Below, one piece after another: positions 46,472 to 55,197 of a stretch of DNA of 64,000 nt. Both the position numbers and the translations under genes were made by a program. Source of the stretch: Prochlorococcus sp. AG-363-A03 (GTDB lineage: Bacteria > Cyanobacteriota > Cyanobacteriia > PCC-6307 > Cyanobiaceae). Location: contig QCEW01000003.1 in the NCBI GenBank assembly GCA_003280445.1, positions 1-64,000 on the forward strand. The letters run 5' to 3'. Every line of letters starts with the position of its first letter. Position 1 is the first letter of the stretch. Below the pieces are notes generated by a model that had not been told where the DNA came from, searched no databases, and saw only the letters and a list, made by a program, of their open reading frames with translations.

Positions 46472-46733
46472 AATACTGCTAAGTTTGCTTGAACCATCGT
46501 CTATTTACTAATCCTTAAAACCAACAGAACATTTTACAAAAATAAAGTATGAAAAATTATTCGATTAATTAAAAAAAAAGCACAATCCTTAAAACCCCTT
46601 TAGATAACAGTATTTGAGACAAGAAATTATCTTGTGACGATCTAAAAAGGTGAACTAATAAATTAGTAATATCAAGATAAAACAGCTAAACGTAACCTCT
46701 TCTTGGTAATCTCACGTTCTAATTTAAGTTTTT
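46472..46733 (+). other. petH upstream region
   Basis: Together with the tRNA terminator this forms a 317-bp stretch without a protein gene. It is AT-rich and must contain the petH promoter and leader. It has a 13-base direct repeat (46510-46522 and 46584-46596) and a small hairpin, ACAAG/CTTGT, near 46619-46635. No credible short gene is seen. In other cyanobacteria the petH leader is known to control translation of alternative isoforms, but this leader cannot be tied to that by sequence. Confidence 0.45.
46510..46596. repeat. 13-bp direct repeat upstream of petH
   Basis: The word AATCCTTAAAACC occurs at 46510-46522 and again at 46584-46596, 74 bases apart. Both copies sit between the tRNA terminator and the petH start. 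They may be two copies of a regulator site. Chance is a real alternative in AT-rich sequence. Confidence 0.35.
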
Positions 46734-47843
46734 ATGGCTTACTCAGAGACAAAGGTAGTTATTGGTGGTCTTGCACATATTCCTATCATAATTGGTTTTT
46801 TCTACTTAATACGCAGGCAATATTCTTTTGGTGCAATGCTTCGAACTGGTAAGAATGCTCTAAGTGAGAAGGTTAAAGCTGCTCCTGCTAAAGCCGCTGC
46901 TCCTGCTAAAGCCGCTGCTCCTGCTAAAGCCGCTGCTCCTGCTAAGAAGCCTCACTCAGATGTACCCGTTAATACTTACAAACCAAAGGCACCTTTCACA
47001 GGAACAGTTACTGAAAACTATTCAGCATTAAAAGAAGGAGCAATAGGAAAAGTACAACACATAACTTTCGATTTATCTGGTGCCGATCCTGACTTCAAAT
47101 ATGTTGAAGGTCAAAGTTGTGGAATACTTGCTGCAGGTGAAGATGCAAAAGGGAAGCCGCATAGGCCAAGGCTTTATTCAATTGCTAGTACTAGATATGG
47201 AGACAACTTTGCCGGTAACACACTTTCATTGTGTGTGAGACAACTTCAGTACGAAAAAGATGGAGAAACCATCAATGGTGTTTGTTCTACTTATTTGTGT
47301 AACTTATCCCCTGGAGATAAAGTCAAAATTAGTGGTCCAGTAGGCAAAGAGATGCTTCTTCCTGACGAAGAAGATTCAAACATAATAATGCTTGCTACAG
47401 GTACTGGTATAGCTCCAATGAGAGCATATTTAAGAAGGATGTTTGAACCTACGGAAATTGAAAAACATAAGTGGAATTTCAAAGGGAAAGCTTGGTTATT
47501 CATGGGTGCACCAAAGACAGCCAACCTTCTATACGATGGTGATTTTGAACACTACAAATCCAAATTCCCCGAAAATCTCAGATATACAAAAGCAATCAGC
47601 AGAGAACAACAGAATACAAAAGGAGGAAGAATGTACATTCAAGATAGGGTTTTAGAACATGCCGAAGAAATATTCAACATGATTGAGAATCCTAAAACTC
47701 ACATTTATTTGTGTGGATTAAAAGGAATGGAGCCAGGTATAGATGAGGCAATGACTACTGCAGCCTCTGCGAAAGGTTTAGACTGGTCTGAACTTAGACC
47801 TAAGCTCAGAAAGGCAGGCAGATGGCATGCTGAGACTTACTAG
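46734..47843 (+). CDS. petH: Ferredoxin-NADP(+) reductase PetH with atypical N-terminus
   Basis: FNR passes electrons from ferredoxin to NADP+ at the end of the light reactions. The 369-residue protein has the FAD motif RPRLYSIAST, the NADP motif LATGTGIAPMRAYLRRMF and the C-terminal WHAETY with the terminal tyrosine over the flavin. The catalytic part starts at about residue 85. Upstream there is no CpcD-like phycobilisome linker domain. Instead there is a hydrophobic stretch (8-26, VVIGGLAHIPIIIGFFYLI), then RR, then an Ala/Pro/Lys-rich linker (about 47-72) built from an 18-bp tandem repeat. The N-terminus may anchor the enzyme to membranes. zwf and opcA follow. Confidence 0.96.
   Translation: MAYSETKVVIGGLAHIPIIIGFFYLIRRQYSFGAMLRTGKNALSEKVKAAPAKAAAPAKAAAPAKAAAPAKKPHSDVPVNTYKPKAPFTGTVTENYSALKEGAIGKVQHITFDLSGADPDFKYVEGQSCGILAAGEDAKGKPHRPRLYSIASTRYGDNFAGNTLSLCVRQLQYEKDGETINGVCSTYLCNLSPGDKVKISGPVGKEMLLPDEEDSNIIMLATGTGIAPMRAYLRRMFEPTEIEKHKWNFKGKAWLFMGAPKTANLLYDGDFEHYKSKFPENLRYTKAISREQQNTKGGRMYIQDRVLEHAEEIFNMIENPKTHIYLCGLKGMEPGIDEAMTTAASAKGLDWSELRPKLRKAGRWHAETY
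46878..46946 (+). repeat. 18-bp tandem repeat inside petH
   Basis: The unit GCTGCTCCTGCTAAAGCC is present three times exactly (46878-46931), followed by a partial fourth copy (46932-46946). It is in frame and encodes AAPAKA repeats in the linker between the hydrophobic N-terminus and the FNR domain. Exact identity of the copies suggests recent expansion and possible length variation between strains. Confidence 0.9.
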
Positions 47844-48012
47844 ACAAATAAAAAAGTCTGGAAAGCGATAATTATCAATTACTTTAGAAATATTCTTTCT
47901 ATATTTATACGATAAATATCAATTTTGTTTTTGGACATCCGACAACTAATTGGCGGAATGATTAGAAGCAACTTAGATAATATTTCTCATCTAATTGGCA
48001 AGGAATTTATCA

Positions 48013-49536
48013 ATGAGCATGCCAGTAACAAACCCATTGAGAATAGGTCTTCGCCAAGAGCGAGTAGTTCCACCTCAATGTCTGGTTATTTTTGGTGCCT
48101 CAGGGGATCTAACTCACAGGAAACTTGTTCCTGCTTTATTTGAGCTCTTTAAGCAAAGAAGATTACCCAGTGAGTTTGCAGTTTTAGGCTGCGCAAGAAG
48201 GCCATGGACTGATGAAATATTTAAAGAAAAAATGGAAGAAGCTCTTTCTTCTCAGATAACAGAAAATCCGAAGGAATGGGAACTATTTTCTCAAAATCTT
48301 TTCTATGAACCTGTAGACCTGCAACAACCAGAACACCTCGTAAAGCTTGGCGAAAGACTTGAAATAATTGATAAATTAAGAGCAACTCACGGTCATCGAA
48401 CTTTTTACCTTTCAGTATCACCCAAATTCTATGGAAGTGGATGTAGAGCTTTAGCTGCCGCAGGATTATTAAAAGATCCAAAACGAAGTAGGGTCGTCAT
48501 TGAAAAACCATTTGGAAGAGACTTCAATAGCGCTCAGTCACTCAATTCTCTCGTTCAGGGTTGTGCTCAAGAAAGTCAAATATTTCGAATAGATCATTAT
48601 TTAGGAAAAGAAACCGTTCAAAATATTCTTGTTCTCAGATTTGCAAACACAATTTTTGAACCTATTTGGAATAGAAATTATATCTCGAGTGTTCAAATTA
48701 CCAGTTCCGAAACAGTGGGAGTTGAAGATCGGGCTGGATATTACGAATCTTCAGGTGCTCTAAGAGATATGGTTCAAAACCATCTGACTCAAATGCTTGC
48801 TCTAACAGCAATGGAACCACCTGGACATTTTGATCCAGAAGCCATAAGGAATGAAAAAGCCAAAGTCCTTCAGGCGGTCAAGCTTGCCAATGAGGAAAAG
48901 CCCTGGGAATGCTGCGTTAGGGGACAATACTCAAAGGGAGGTAGCGAGGAAGATCCACTCCTTGGATACAGAGAAGAACCGGGTGTTAATCCAAACAGCA
49001 CAACCGAAACATATGTTGCTATGAAACTTTTTATAGATAATTGGAGATGGCAGGGGGTGCCTTTTTATGTTAGGACAGGGAAACGATTAGCTAAAAGGCT
49101 AAGTGAGGTTGTTCTTACATTTAGAGAAGCTCCTGTTCACCTTTTTGATGCCGCAGGGGGATGCCCAACATCAAACCAATTAATTCTGAGAATTCAACCA
49201 AACGAAGGAGCTGAATTTAGTTTTGAGGTTAAATCACCTGGCTCGGGGATGAGAAGTAGACCTGTAAATATGGAGTTTTCTTATGATGAATCCTTTGGAG
49301 AGCCATCGGATGAAGGTTATGTAAGACTCCTTGCTGATGCAATGCTTGGGGATCCAACATTATTTACTCGAAGCGATGAAGTAGAGGCTGCTTGGCGTTT
49401 ATATACTCCTCTACTAGAGAAGATTGAGGATTCTCCGTGGGAATTACCTGTTTATCAATATGAATCAAGAACATGGGGGCCTACTGAATCAGACTTACTT
49501 ATTGGAAAAGATCAGCTTCTTTGGAGAAGGCCTTGA
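48013..49536 (+). CDS. zwf: Glucose-6-phosphate 1-dehydrogenase
   Basis: Zwf starts the oxidative pentose phosphate pathway and supplies NADPH in the dark. I choose the ATG at 48013, preceded by AAGGAA at a good distance, rather than the TTG at 47995. This gives 507 residues. Motifs are the NADP-binding FGASGDLTHRKLVPALFE (about 26-43), the active-site RIDHYLGKETVQNIL (about 190-204) and EKPFGRD. The length is standard. opcA, its activator, follows 38 bp later, and petH is upstream, so NADPH-related genes are clustered. Confidence 0.97.
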   Translation: MSMPVTNPLRIGLRQERVVPPQCLVIFGASGDLTHRKLVPALFELFKQRRLPSEFAVLGCARRPWTDEIFKEKMEEALSSQITENPKEWELFSQNLFYEPVDLQQPEHLVKLGERLEIIDKLRATHGHRTFYLSVSPKFYGSGCRALAAAGLLKDPKRSRVVIEKPFGRDFNSAQSLNSLVQGCAQESQIFRIDHYLGKETVQNILVLRFANTIFEPIWNRNYISSVQITSSETVGVEDRAGYYESSGALRDMVQNHLTQMLALTAMEPPGHFDPEAIRNEKAKVLQAVKLANEEKPWECCVRGQYSKGGSEEDPLLGYREEPGVNPNSTTETYVAMKLFIDNWRWQGVPFYVRTGKRLAKRLSEVVLTFREAPVHLFDAAGGCPTSNQLILRIQPNEGAEFSFEVKSPGSGMRSRPVNMEFSYDESFGEPSDEGYVRLLADAMLGDPTLFTRSDEVEAAWRLYTPLLEKIEDSPWELPVYQYESRTWGPTESDLLIGKDQLLWRRP

Positions 49537-49574
49537 AAGAATTGAATCTAAATCTTTTATTCGAACCAAATTAA

Positions 49575-50882
49575 ATGTCTCCCCAATTAACACTTCAAAC
49601 TCCGCTTCAGCTACCTCCATCTGAAATTCCTACTTATCTTGAGCAACTCTGGTCTCATGATGAACGAGGAGACAAAGGAGCTAATACCTTTTGTTTGATT
49701 GTCTGGCAACCTGCCTGGATTGAACAAAAACTAGTCAAAACTGGAAAAATATCTGGGCCCGTAGTTGGTAGTCAAAGAAATGATCTTATAGAAGCTGCAA
49801 GAGAAATTATTTTAAAAGGGGATCTTCCAAACAGCACATCACCACTAGATTTTAGAGTTCAATCTTCAATTCAATGCGAAGAGTTAGTTGAAAATGTTGA
49901 AGATCTAAGAGGGCAACACATAGACACATCAATTAGTAATTTGCAACCTAGAAGATTAATAACCATCGCACCAACAATTGAAAAAGTAAATAATTTAGAA
50001 ACTTTAGTAGCCGCATACTGTCCCCTTCCCGAAGAAGGCGGAGGTAAAACCGCATGTGGCGACGTAATTGTTTTAAGAGGTAATAGAACCGCAATCAATG
50101 ATGGGCTTGAAATTGTTGAAACTCTTGTTCCTGATGAGCTTCCCTCTTGGTTGTGGTGGAATGGAAGAATTGATGAGGCTCCTGAATTCCTTAATGCTCT
50201 AGCGTTGCCAAATCGAAGATTAATTATTGATACTGCACTCGGTGAACCAATAGTCTGCTTGAATTTGTTGCTTCAAAGAATTCAATCTGGACAAGCTGTT
50301 AACGACCTTAATTGGCTTCGTCTGAGAGGATGGAGAGAAACCTTAGCGATGGTATTTGATCCAGTTCAAAGAAGAAATGCTCTTGATAATTTACAAAAGA
50401 TTGATATTGATATTGAGGGCTCTCAAACAGTTCAAGGTCTTTTACTTGCAGCATGGATTGCCGATAGACTGAACTGGAAACTTAAAAATTGCATTTTTTC
50501 AAAAAAAGACCAGTTAAAAGTTAATTTTCTTCGTCCTGACAAAACTCTTGTTGAAGTTGGTGTCACTTCTCTACCAATAGGTAAACCAAGCATAAACCCT
50601 GGTCAAATAGTTGGCCTGAGATTAATTGCGAAAGCCAAAAACAAACAAAAAAACGATATTTGTGTAATTCTTGCATCAGAATCTGGAGAATGTATGAGAT
50701 TAGAAGCTGGGGGTATGGCAAGAATGGAACTTATTGAGCAAGTCGTTCCTATTCAAAAAAACTCGTTAGAAGATGATGTTGCTCGTTTACTCTCCAGCAG
50801 TAGAGGCAATACCAGTCCTTTACTTGCGAGTGCGACACCAATAGCCAAAGAAATTCTTGATTTAGTTAATCAAGCCAAATAA
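49575..50882 (+). CDS. opcA: Glucose-6-phosphate dehydrogenase assembly protein OpcA
   Basis: OpcA is a cyanobacterial/actinobacterial protein that allosterically activates and helps assemble glucose-6-phosphate dehydrogenase. The 435-residue protein shows the family segments LWSHDERGDKGANTFCLIVW, CPLPEEGGGKTACGDVIVLR and WWNGRIDEAPEFLNALALPN. No enzymatic motif is expected. The position immediately downstream of zwf is the conserved arrangement. cobB follows 13 bp later. The C-terminus ends with a short Ser-rich tail (RLLSSSRGNTSPLLAS). Confidence 0.95.
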   Translation: MSPQLTLQTPLQLPPSEIPTYLEQLWSHDERGDKGANTFCLIVWQPAWIEQKLVKTGKISGPVVGSQRNDLIEAAREIILKGDLPNSTSPLDFRVQSSIQCEELVENVEDLRGQHIDTSISNLQPRRLITIAPTIEKVNNLETLVAAYCPLPEEGGGKTACGDVIVLRGNRTAINDGLEIVETLVPDELPSWLWWNGRIDEAPEFLNALALPNRRLIIDTALGEPIVCLNLLLQRIQSGQAVNDLNWLRLRGWRETLAMVFDPVQRRNALDNLQKIDIDIEGSQTVQGLLLAAWIADRLNWKLKNCIFSKKDQLKVNFLRPDKTLVEVGVTSLPIGKPSINPGQIVGLRLIAKAKNKQKNDICVILASESGECMRLEAGGMARMELIEQVVPIQKNSLEDDVARLLSSSRGNTSPLLASATPIAKEILDLVNQAK

Positions 50883-50895
50883 ATATAATCATTAG

Positions 50896-52251
50896 ATGGC
50901 ATGCGTAATATCTGCTATTTCTAGTAACAGTGGTAAAACTCTTTTAAGCCTTCTTTTAATTTCTTGGTTGAAAAGTATCAATAAAACAGTTCAAACTTTT
51001 AAAGTTGGGCCCGATTATTTAGACCCACAACAACTCTCGGCAGTTTCAAACAAAGCTTGTCGCAATCTTGATTTGATTCTCTCTGGTGAAAATTGGGTTA
51101 AAGAAAATTTTAATCACTTCGGAGGATTAACTGATTATTCTTTTGTTGAAGGGGTAATGGGATTATTCGATGGGGTCGGCAGCAGTTCAAAAGGTAGCAC
51201 AGCTGAACTAGCTAAGGTTTTGAGTCTGCCAGTAATTCTTATTGTTGACTCTAGAGGGAAGGCTGCTTCACTTGCGGCCTTAATAAAAGGATTTAGAGAA
51301 CACGATAAGGAATTAAAAATTGCAGGTGTAGTTCTGAATAATGTTCAAACTCCTAGACATGAAAAAATACTATTGGATGTTCTTGATCAAATTAATATAA
51401 AGTCATTAGGTTCTCTTCCACCTTGCAAAGACTTATATCTTCCAACAAGACATCTAGGTTTAGCTCCAGCCCATGAAATCATAGACTTAGAAATTAAAAT
51501 TAAAAAGTGGGCTTCAATAGCAAAAGATTATCTAGATATTGAAAGTTTGAGAAAGCTTTTATTAGCTCCAAAATCTAACAACAAAACAATTAACTTTATA
51601 CCAAGGGAAAAGTCAGGGTTTATTCACCCAATCGCCATAGCTGAAGATGAAGCTTTCCATTTTAGGTATCAAGAAACAAAAGAATTGTTAGAGGAAAACG
51701 GAATGCCAATTATCACTTGGAAACCACTTGAAAACGAACAAATCCCAAAAGAAGCCAAGGGATTAATAATACCTGGTGGTTTCCCTGAACAACATGCAAA
51801 CCAATTGAGTAATTCAACGATAAGCCTTAACTCAATAAAAATGTTTTCAAAAAAGTTTCCTATATATGCTGAATGTGGTGGAATGATGCTTCTTGGCAAA
51901 AGTATATTTGATCTTGAAGGTAGGGAACATTCAATGGCTGGAATATTACCTTTTAAGGCCAAAAAGGGTAGGTTAAAAATTGGGTATAGAGAAGCAAGAA
52001 CTAAAAATAAAAGTCCTATTGCCAGTCCTGGGAATAAACTAATAGGTCATGAATTTCATCGCTGGGAAATAATTAATGAAAGCTATAATTCAAAAATAAA
52101 TCGCCTATGGGATATCAAAGGATGGAATATGGAAATTAAAAATGAAGGTTTTTGCAATCATTTAATTCATGCAAGCTGGATACATCTACATTGGGCAAGT
52201 TCGCCTCTTATTCTAGAAAATTGGAAAAGAAGTGTTATGAATTATGCCTAG
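50896..52251 (+). CDS. cobB: Cobyrinic acid a,c-diamide synthase
   Basis: This 451-residue enzyme (CobB/CbiA type) amidates the a and c side chains of cobyrinic acid with glutamine and ATP. It has an N-terminal ATP-binding domain with SSNSGKTLLS (9-18) and FKVGPDYLDPQQL, and a C-terminal class I glutaminase-like domain. The latter has GLIIPGGFPEQHANQLS, the nucleophile YAECGGMMLLGKS (Cys327) and GHEFHRWEI. It supports cobalamin (pseudocobalamin) synthesis. It is tail-to-tail with the SF1 helicase gene. Confidence 0.95.
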   Translation: MACVISAISSNSGKTLLSLLLISWLKSINKTVQTFKVGPDYLDPQQLSAVSNKACRNLDLILSGENWVKENFNHFGGLTDYSFVEGVMGLFDGVGSSSKGSTAELAKVLSLPVILIVDSRGKAASLAALIKGFREHDKELKIAGVVLNNVQTPRHEKILLDVLDQINIKSLGSLPPCKDLYLPTRHLGLAPAHEIIDLEIKIKKWASIAKDYLDIESLRKLLLAPKSNNKTINFIPREKSGFIHPIAIAEDEAFHFRYQETKELLEENGMPIITWKPLENEQIPKEAKGLIIPGGFPEQHANQLSNSTISLNSIKMFSKKFPIYAECGGMMLLGKSIFDLEGREHSMAGILPFKAKKGRLKIGYREARTKNKSPIASPGNKLIGHEFHRWEIINESYNSKINRLWDIKGWNMEIKNEGFCNHLIHASWIHLHWASSPLILENWKRSVMNYA

Positions 52252-52286
52252 AGCAAATCTGTTTTTTTAAAATAATATTTTCCAAA

Positions 52287-53747
52287 TTAATCGCTTAATA
52301 ATTTCTTTAAAAGAGATTGATTTATCTTGCTTGTATTATCACCGACAATCCATACTCCTTTGCTTGCTCTGCTTACAGCAACGTATACAAGCCTTCTTCT
52401 AAATTCAAGATCTTTAGGCCAAAAGACATCAGAAGTTATAAACACTTCTCCAAAAGTACTTCCTTGACTCCTGTGAATTGTCAGGACAGAAGCAGGACCT
52501 AAAGAAGCGAATGAATCTCTGATAAAAAAGAAAAGTTTCCAAATAGAAGCACTATTTTTTTTTCCTCTTTCTCTCGCATGATTGCTCAATTCATTCAAAG
52601 CAAGGTCCAAATCAACACGAGATTTAGATCCTACATGTGGAATTAATCTCAAAGAAAATTCTTTTTGATCACAGCTTACTTTCGCTATTTGAGTTTCAAT
52701 TACAGGCAAAGGATTTTCAAAATCCTGATGCATTCCCAAAGAAGACAAGTCAAAACTATTTGGGATTACATCTTCTACTACCATCTCTCTATTGGAACTA
52801 ATCAAGATATCGGGTTCTTCTCCAAGCTCATCCTCGTTTAATGAAGCATTTACCATTACAGCTTTACGGCTAATTAAAACCTCGCCAGGTAAAACCTGAT
52901 ATTGATCTGCCATCTCGCCATGAATGGCTCTTCTTGCATGTGGAACTAAATTATCAACAATTCGATTCGTATAACATAAAATTCTTGCTCTATCGTGATC
53001 ATCCTCTAAGGAAGATAATCTCAAGGATGATTTTGCTTTTTCAAGCCAGCTATTTCTATCTAAAATACCTACATTACCTTTCTTAGAGTTAATAACCGTT
53101 AATATTGGTGGCTGCTTACATGGGATTTCCCCGTCTCTAATTATCTTTGCCAGTTTAAGTACAGGCCCTTGATGGCGAACAACTTCCCTTAGTTCAGAAT
53201 TTACTGCTCGTTTCATCAAGAAAACTGAGCTAGTGTTTTCCCCCACTGGTGGGAGTTGAGCTGGATCACCAACAAAAACCAAACGAGTAGAGTTAAACCT
53301 TGCACACTCGAGAGTTATCTCCAATAATTTGGAATCAATCATTGATGCTTCATCAATTAATACAAGTCCTAAATTCTCCAAAGAATTCTCAGTTTGATCT
53401 GTTTTTTCGCAAATTTCGACATCCGCCTGTCTTTTTAACTTAAGTCGAAGCAAACGGTGAATGGTAGAAGGGAACCATGTGGGCTTAATAGATTCATTTT
53501 TCAATCCCTCTCTTAATACACCTACAGCTTTATGAGTTGGAGCAACTACAGTCCAACACAAACCTAACTGATCGACTTTTTTTAATAACTTCATAGATAA
53601 ATATGTTTTTCCGCTTCCTGCAAAACCTTTCATGACAAACGGCTTATAGGAATATGGTGTTTTTAACCATTCAACAAATAATTCAAGAGATTTTTCTTGA
53701 TCCTTAGTTAAAACAACAAAATCTTCTTTTATTTTTACTTTTTTCAC
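52287..53747 (-). CDS. Superfamily 1 DNA helicase, RecD/Dda-like
   Basis: This 486-residue SF1B helicase has GFAGSGKTYLSMKLL (Walker A 41-48), LGLVLIDEASMIDSKLLEI, FVGDPAQLPPVGENTS (motif III), VLTIHRSQGSTFGEVFI (motif V) and YVAVSRASKGVWIVG (motif VI). It lacks the RecB-contacting N-terminal domain of true RecD, and its size and layout resemble phage T4 Dda. The function is probably replication-fork or recombination support, but it is unproven. Its start overlaps the stop of the PAP2-like gene by 4 bases. Confidence 0.88.
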   Translation of the reverse strand: MKKVKIKEDFVVLTKDQEKSLELFVEWLKTPYSYKPFVMKGFAGSGKTYLSMKLLKKVDQLGLCWTVVAPTHKAVGVLREGLKNESIKPTWFPSTIHRLLRLKLKRQADVEICEKTDQTENSLENLGLVLIDEASMIDSKLLEITLECARFNSTRLVFVGDPAQLPPVGENTSSVFLMKRAVNSELREVVRHQGPVLKLAKIIRDGEIPCKQPPILTVINSKKGNVGILDRNSWLEKAKSSLRLSSLEDDHDRARILCYTNRIVDNLVPHARRAIHGEMADQYQVLPGEVLISRKAVMVNASLNEDELGEEPDILISSNREMVVEDVIPNSFDLSSLGMHQDFENPLPVIETQIAKVSCDQKEFSLRLIPHVGSKSRVDLDLALNELSNHARERGKKNSASIWKLFFFIRDSFASLGPASVLTIHRSQGSTFGEVFITSDVFWPKDLEFRRRLVYVAVSRASKGVWIVGDNTSKINQSLLKKLLSD

Positions 53748-54259
53748 ACAGAAATTAATCCAATCATTTGCAATATATGCAAAGGGGAGCCAATGAAGAA
53801 AATACCTGGCAAAGCCACAATTGGGCCAAGAAAACTTCCCACCAAAACCTCGGTTCTAGTGTGCCCCAAAGATTCTTTTAGGGTGGCTTCTGAAGGTAAT
53901 TCGTTGGAATTATCTTTTGCAATTTGATTGACTTTTGCGGCTGTTAAGCCTGCCGATCTTCTTATTCCAGAAGCGTCATACATCACAATAAAAGCAATTG
54001 TCGAGGCTAAAGCGAAAACTGGATCATTAAAGCCAAGCTCAAGTCCTACTCCTGCAGCAGTACCTGTTACCAAAGCAGAATGACTTGAAGGCATGCCACC
54101 TGTTTCAATAAGTACTGAAGGTCTCCACTTTTGCTTAAAAATTAGTTCAAATAATAATTTAGAAAATTGAGCAAGGCCACAAGCAGCTAGCCCCCAGGCC
54201 AGTACAGCATTATCAAGAATATAAATAAATTGAAATTCGAAACCAGAATTAATATTCAT
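53744..54259 (-). CDS. Divergent PAP2-family membrane protein (DUF212)
   Basis: This 171-residue membrane protein has the segments [15 protein letters not shown] (53-67) and [15 protein letters not shown] (90-104), characteristic of the DUF212/divergent PAP2 family found in cyanobacteria and plants. The PSSH motif resembles part of the acid phosphatase/haloperoxidase active site. About four hydrophobic segments are seen. The substrate is unknown, and a lipid or isoprenoid phosphate is a reasonable guess given that crtE is immediately upstream. It overlaps both neighbours by 4 bases. Confidence 0.85.
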   Translation of the reverse strand: MNINSGFEFQFIYILDNAVLAWGLAACGLAQFSKLLFELIFKQKWRPSVLIETGGMPSSHSALVTGTAAGVGLELGFNDPVFALASTIAFIVMYDASGIRRSAGLTAAKVNQIAKDNSNELPSEATLKESLGHTRTEVLVGSFLGPIVALPGIFFIGSPLHILQMIGLISV

Positions 54260-55155
54260 CTATCTCTACTTGTAATGTAATCAGCCAATGCTAGAAGAGG
54301 TTTTGATTTCTCTTGCCAAGGATCAAGAGCATTTTTTGCTTTAGCTACTAAAAGATCTGCTCTCTTTCTTGATTCATCAAGTCCAAGTAATTTGGGATAA
54401 GTTGTTTTATCAGCAATTAAATCCTTTCCTGCTGTTTTGCCCAATACTTCACTACTTGCCGTTACATCAAGAATGTCATCAATTATTTGAAATGCCAAAC
54501 CGATCCCTCTCGCATAGACACCTAATGCCTCCAGAAGTTTTTCATCAGCTCCTCCAATCAATGCTCCACAAGTGACACATGCTTTGAGGAGAGCGCCTGT
54601 TTTATGAAGATGAATGTACTCTAAGGTTTCCAAATCCACTTCTTTCCCTTCACAATCAAGATCGACTACTTGTCCTCCCACCAGGCCAGGAGCACCTGCC
54701 ACTAAAGAAAGCTCACCTACTATTTTCAAAAGTCTCTCAGGCGGTATCCCCTCTGTACGAATAGATACCATTTCAAAAGCCCTGGTCAATAGAGCATCAC
54801 CAGCAAGTATTGCTACCGCATCTCCGTAGACTTTATGATTAGTAGGACGCCCTCGACGAAGATCATCATTATCCATTGAAGGTAGATCGTCATGGATAAG
54901 AGACATTGTATGTATCATTTCAAGCGCGACTGCGGTAGGCAATGCTTTTTCAACCTCGCCTCCAGCGAGTTCGCAAGCAGCAAGACACAGTATTGGTCTT
55001 AATCTCTTCCCCCCCGCCAAAAGGGAATAGCGCATAGATTCTCTTAATTTTTCTGGCTTTTCAGGGCCAAGAGACGCATCCAGCGCATCTTCAACGCGAG
55101 CTCTAGCTTTCTCTAGATACTCAACGAAGTCAAAAGAAGCGATTGCTTCCTGCAT
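54256..55155 (-). CDS. crtE: Geranylgeranyl diphosphate synthase
   Basis: This 299-residue trans-prenyltransferase makes GGPP for carotenoids, phytol and quinone tails. It has the first aspartate-rich motif [20 protein letters not shown] (DDxxxxDxDD, 89-98), the substrate segment [16 protein letters not shown] and the second aspartate motif [13 protein letters not shown]. The long insertion in the first motif is typical of bacterial and plastid FPP/GGPP synthases. The product length is inferred from the cyanobacterial context. The gene overlaps the PAP2-like gene and follows folD by 42 bp. Confidence 0.94.
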   Translation of the reverse strand: MQEAIASFDFVEYLEKARARVEDALDASLGPEKPEKLRESMRYSLLAGGKRLRPILCLAACELAGGEVEKALPTAVALEMIHTMSLIHDDLPSMDNDDLRRGRPTNHKVYGDAVAILAGDALLTRAFEMVSIRTEGIPPERLLKIVGELSLVAGAPGLVGGQVVDLDCEGKEVDLETLEYIHLHKTGALLKACVTCGALIGGADEKLLEALGVYARGIGLAFQIIDDILDVTASSEVLGKTAGKDLIADKTTYPKLLGLDESRKRADLLVAKAKNALDPWQEKSKPLLALADYITSRDR

Positions 55156-55197
55156 GCAAAAAATCGATTCCTACCAATTCTCTCAGGACATTGTGAT

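Noticed and set aside
46878..46946. Possible CRISPR-like array at the petH repeats
   Set aside because: The repeats are contiguous with no spacers, are in frame and encode a low-complexity linker.
47925..48143. 72-codon plus-strand frame across the zwf start
   Set aside because: It runs in another frame through the NADP-binding region of zwf and has no recognisable product.
48221..48481. 86-codon minus-strand frame inside zwf
   Set aside because: Antisense shadow of conserved glucose-6-phosphate dehydrogenase sequence.
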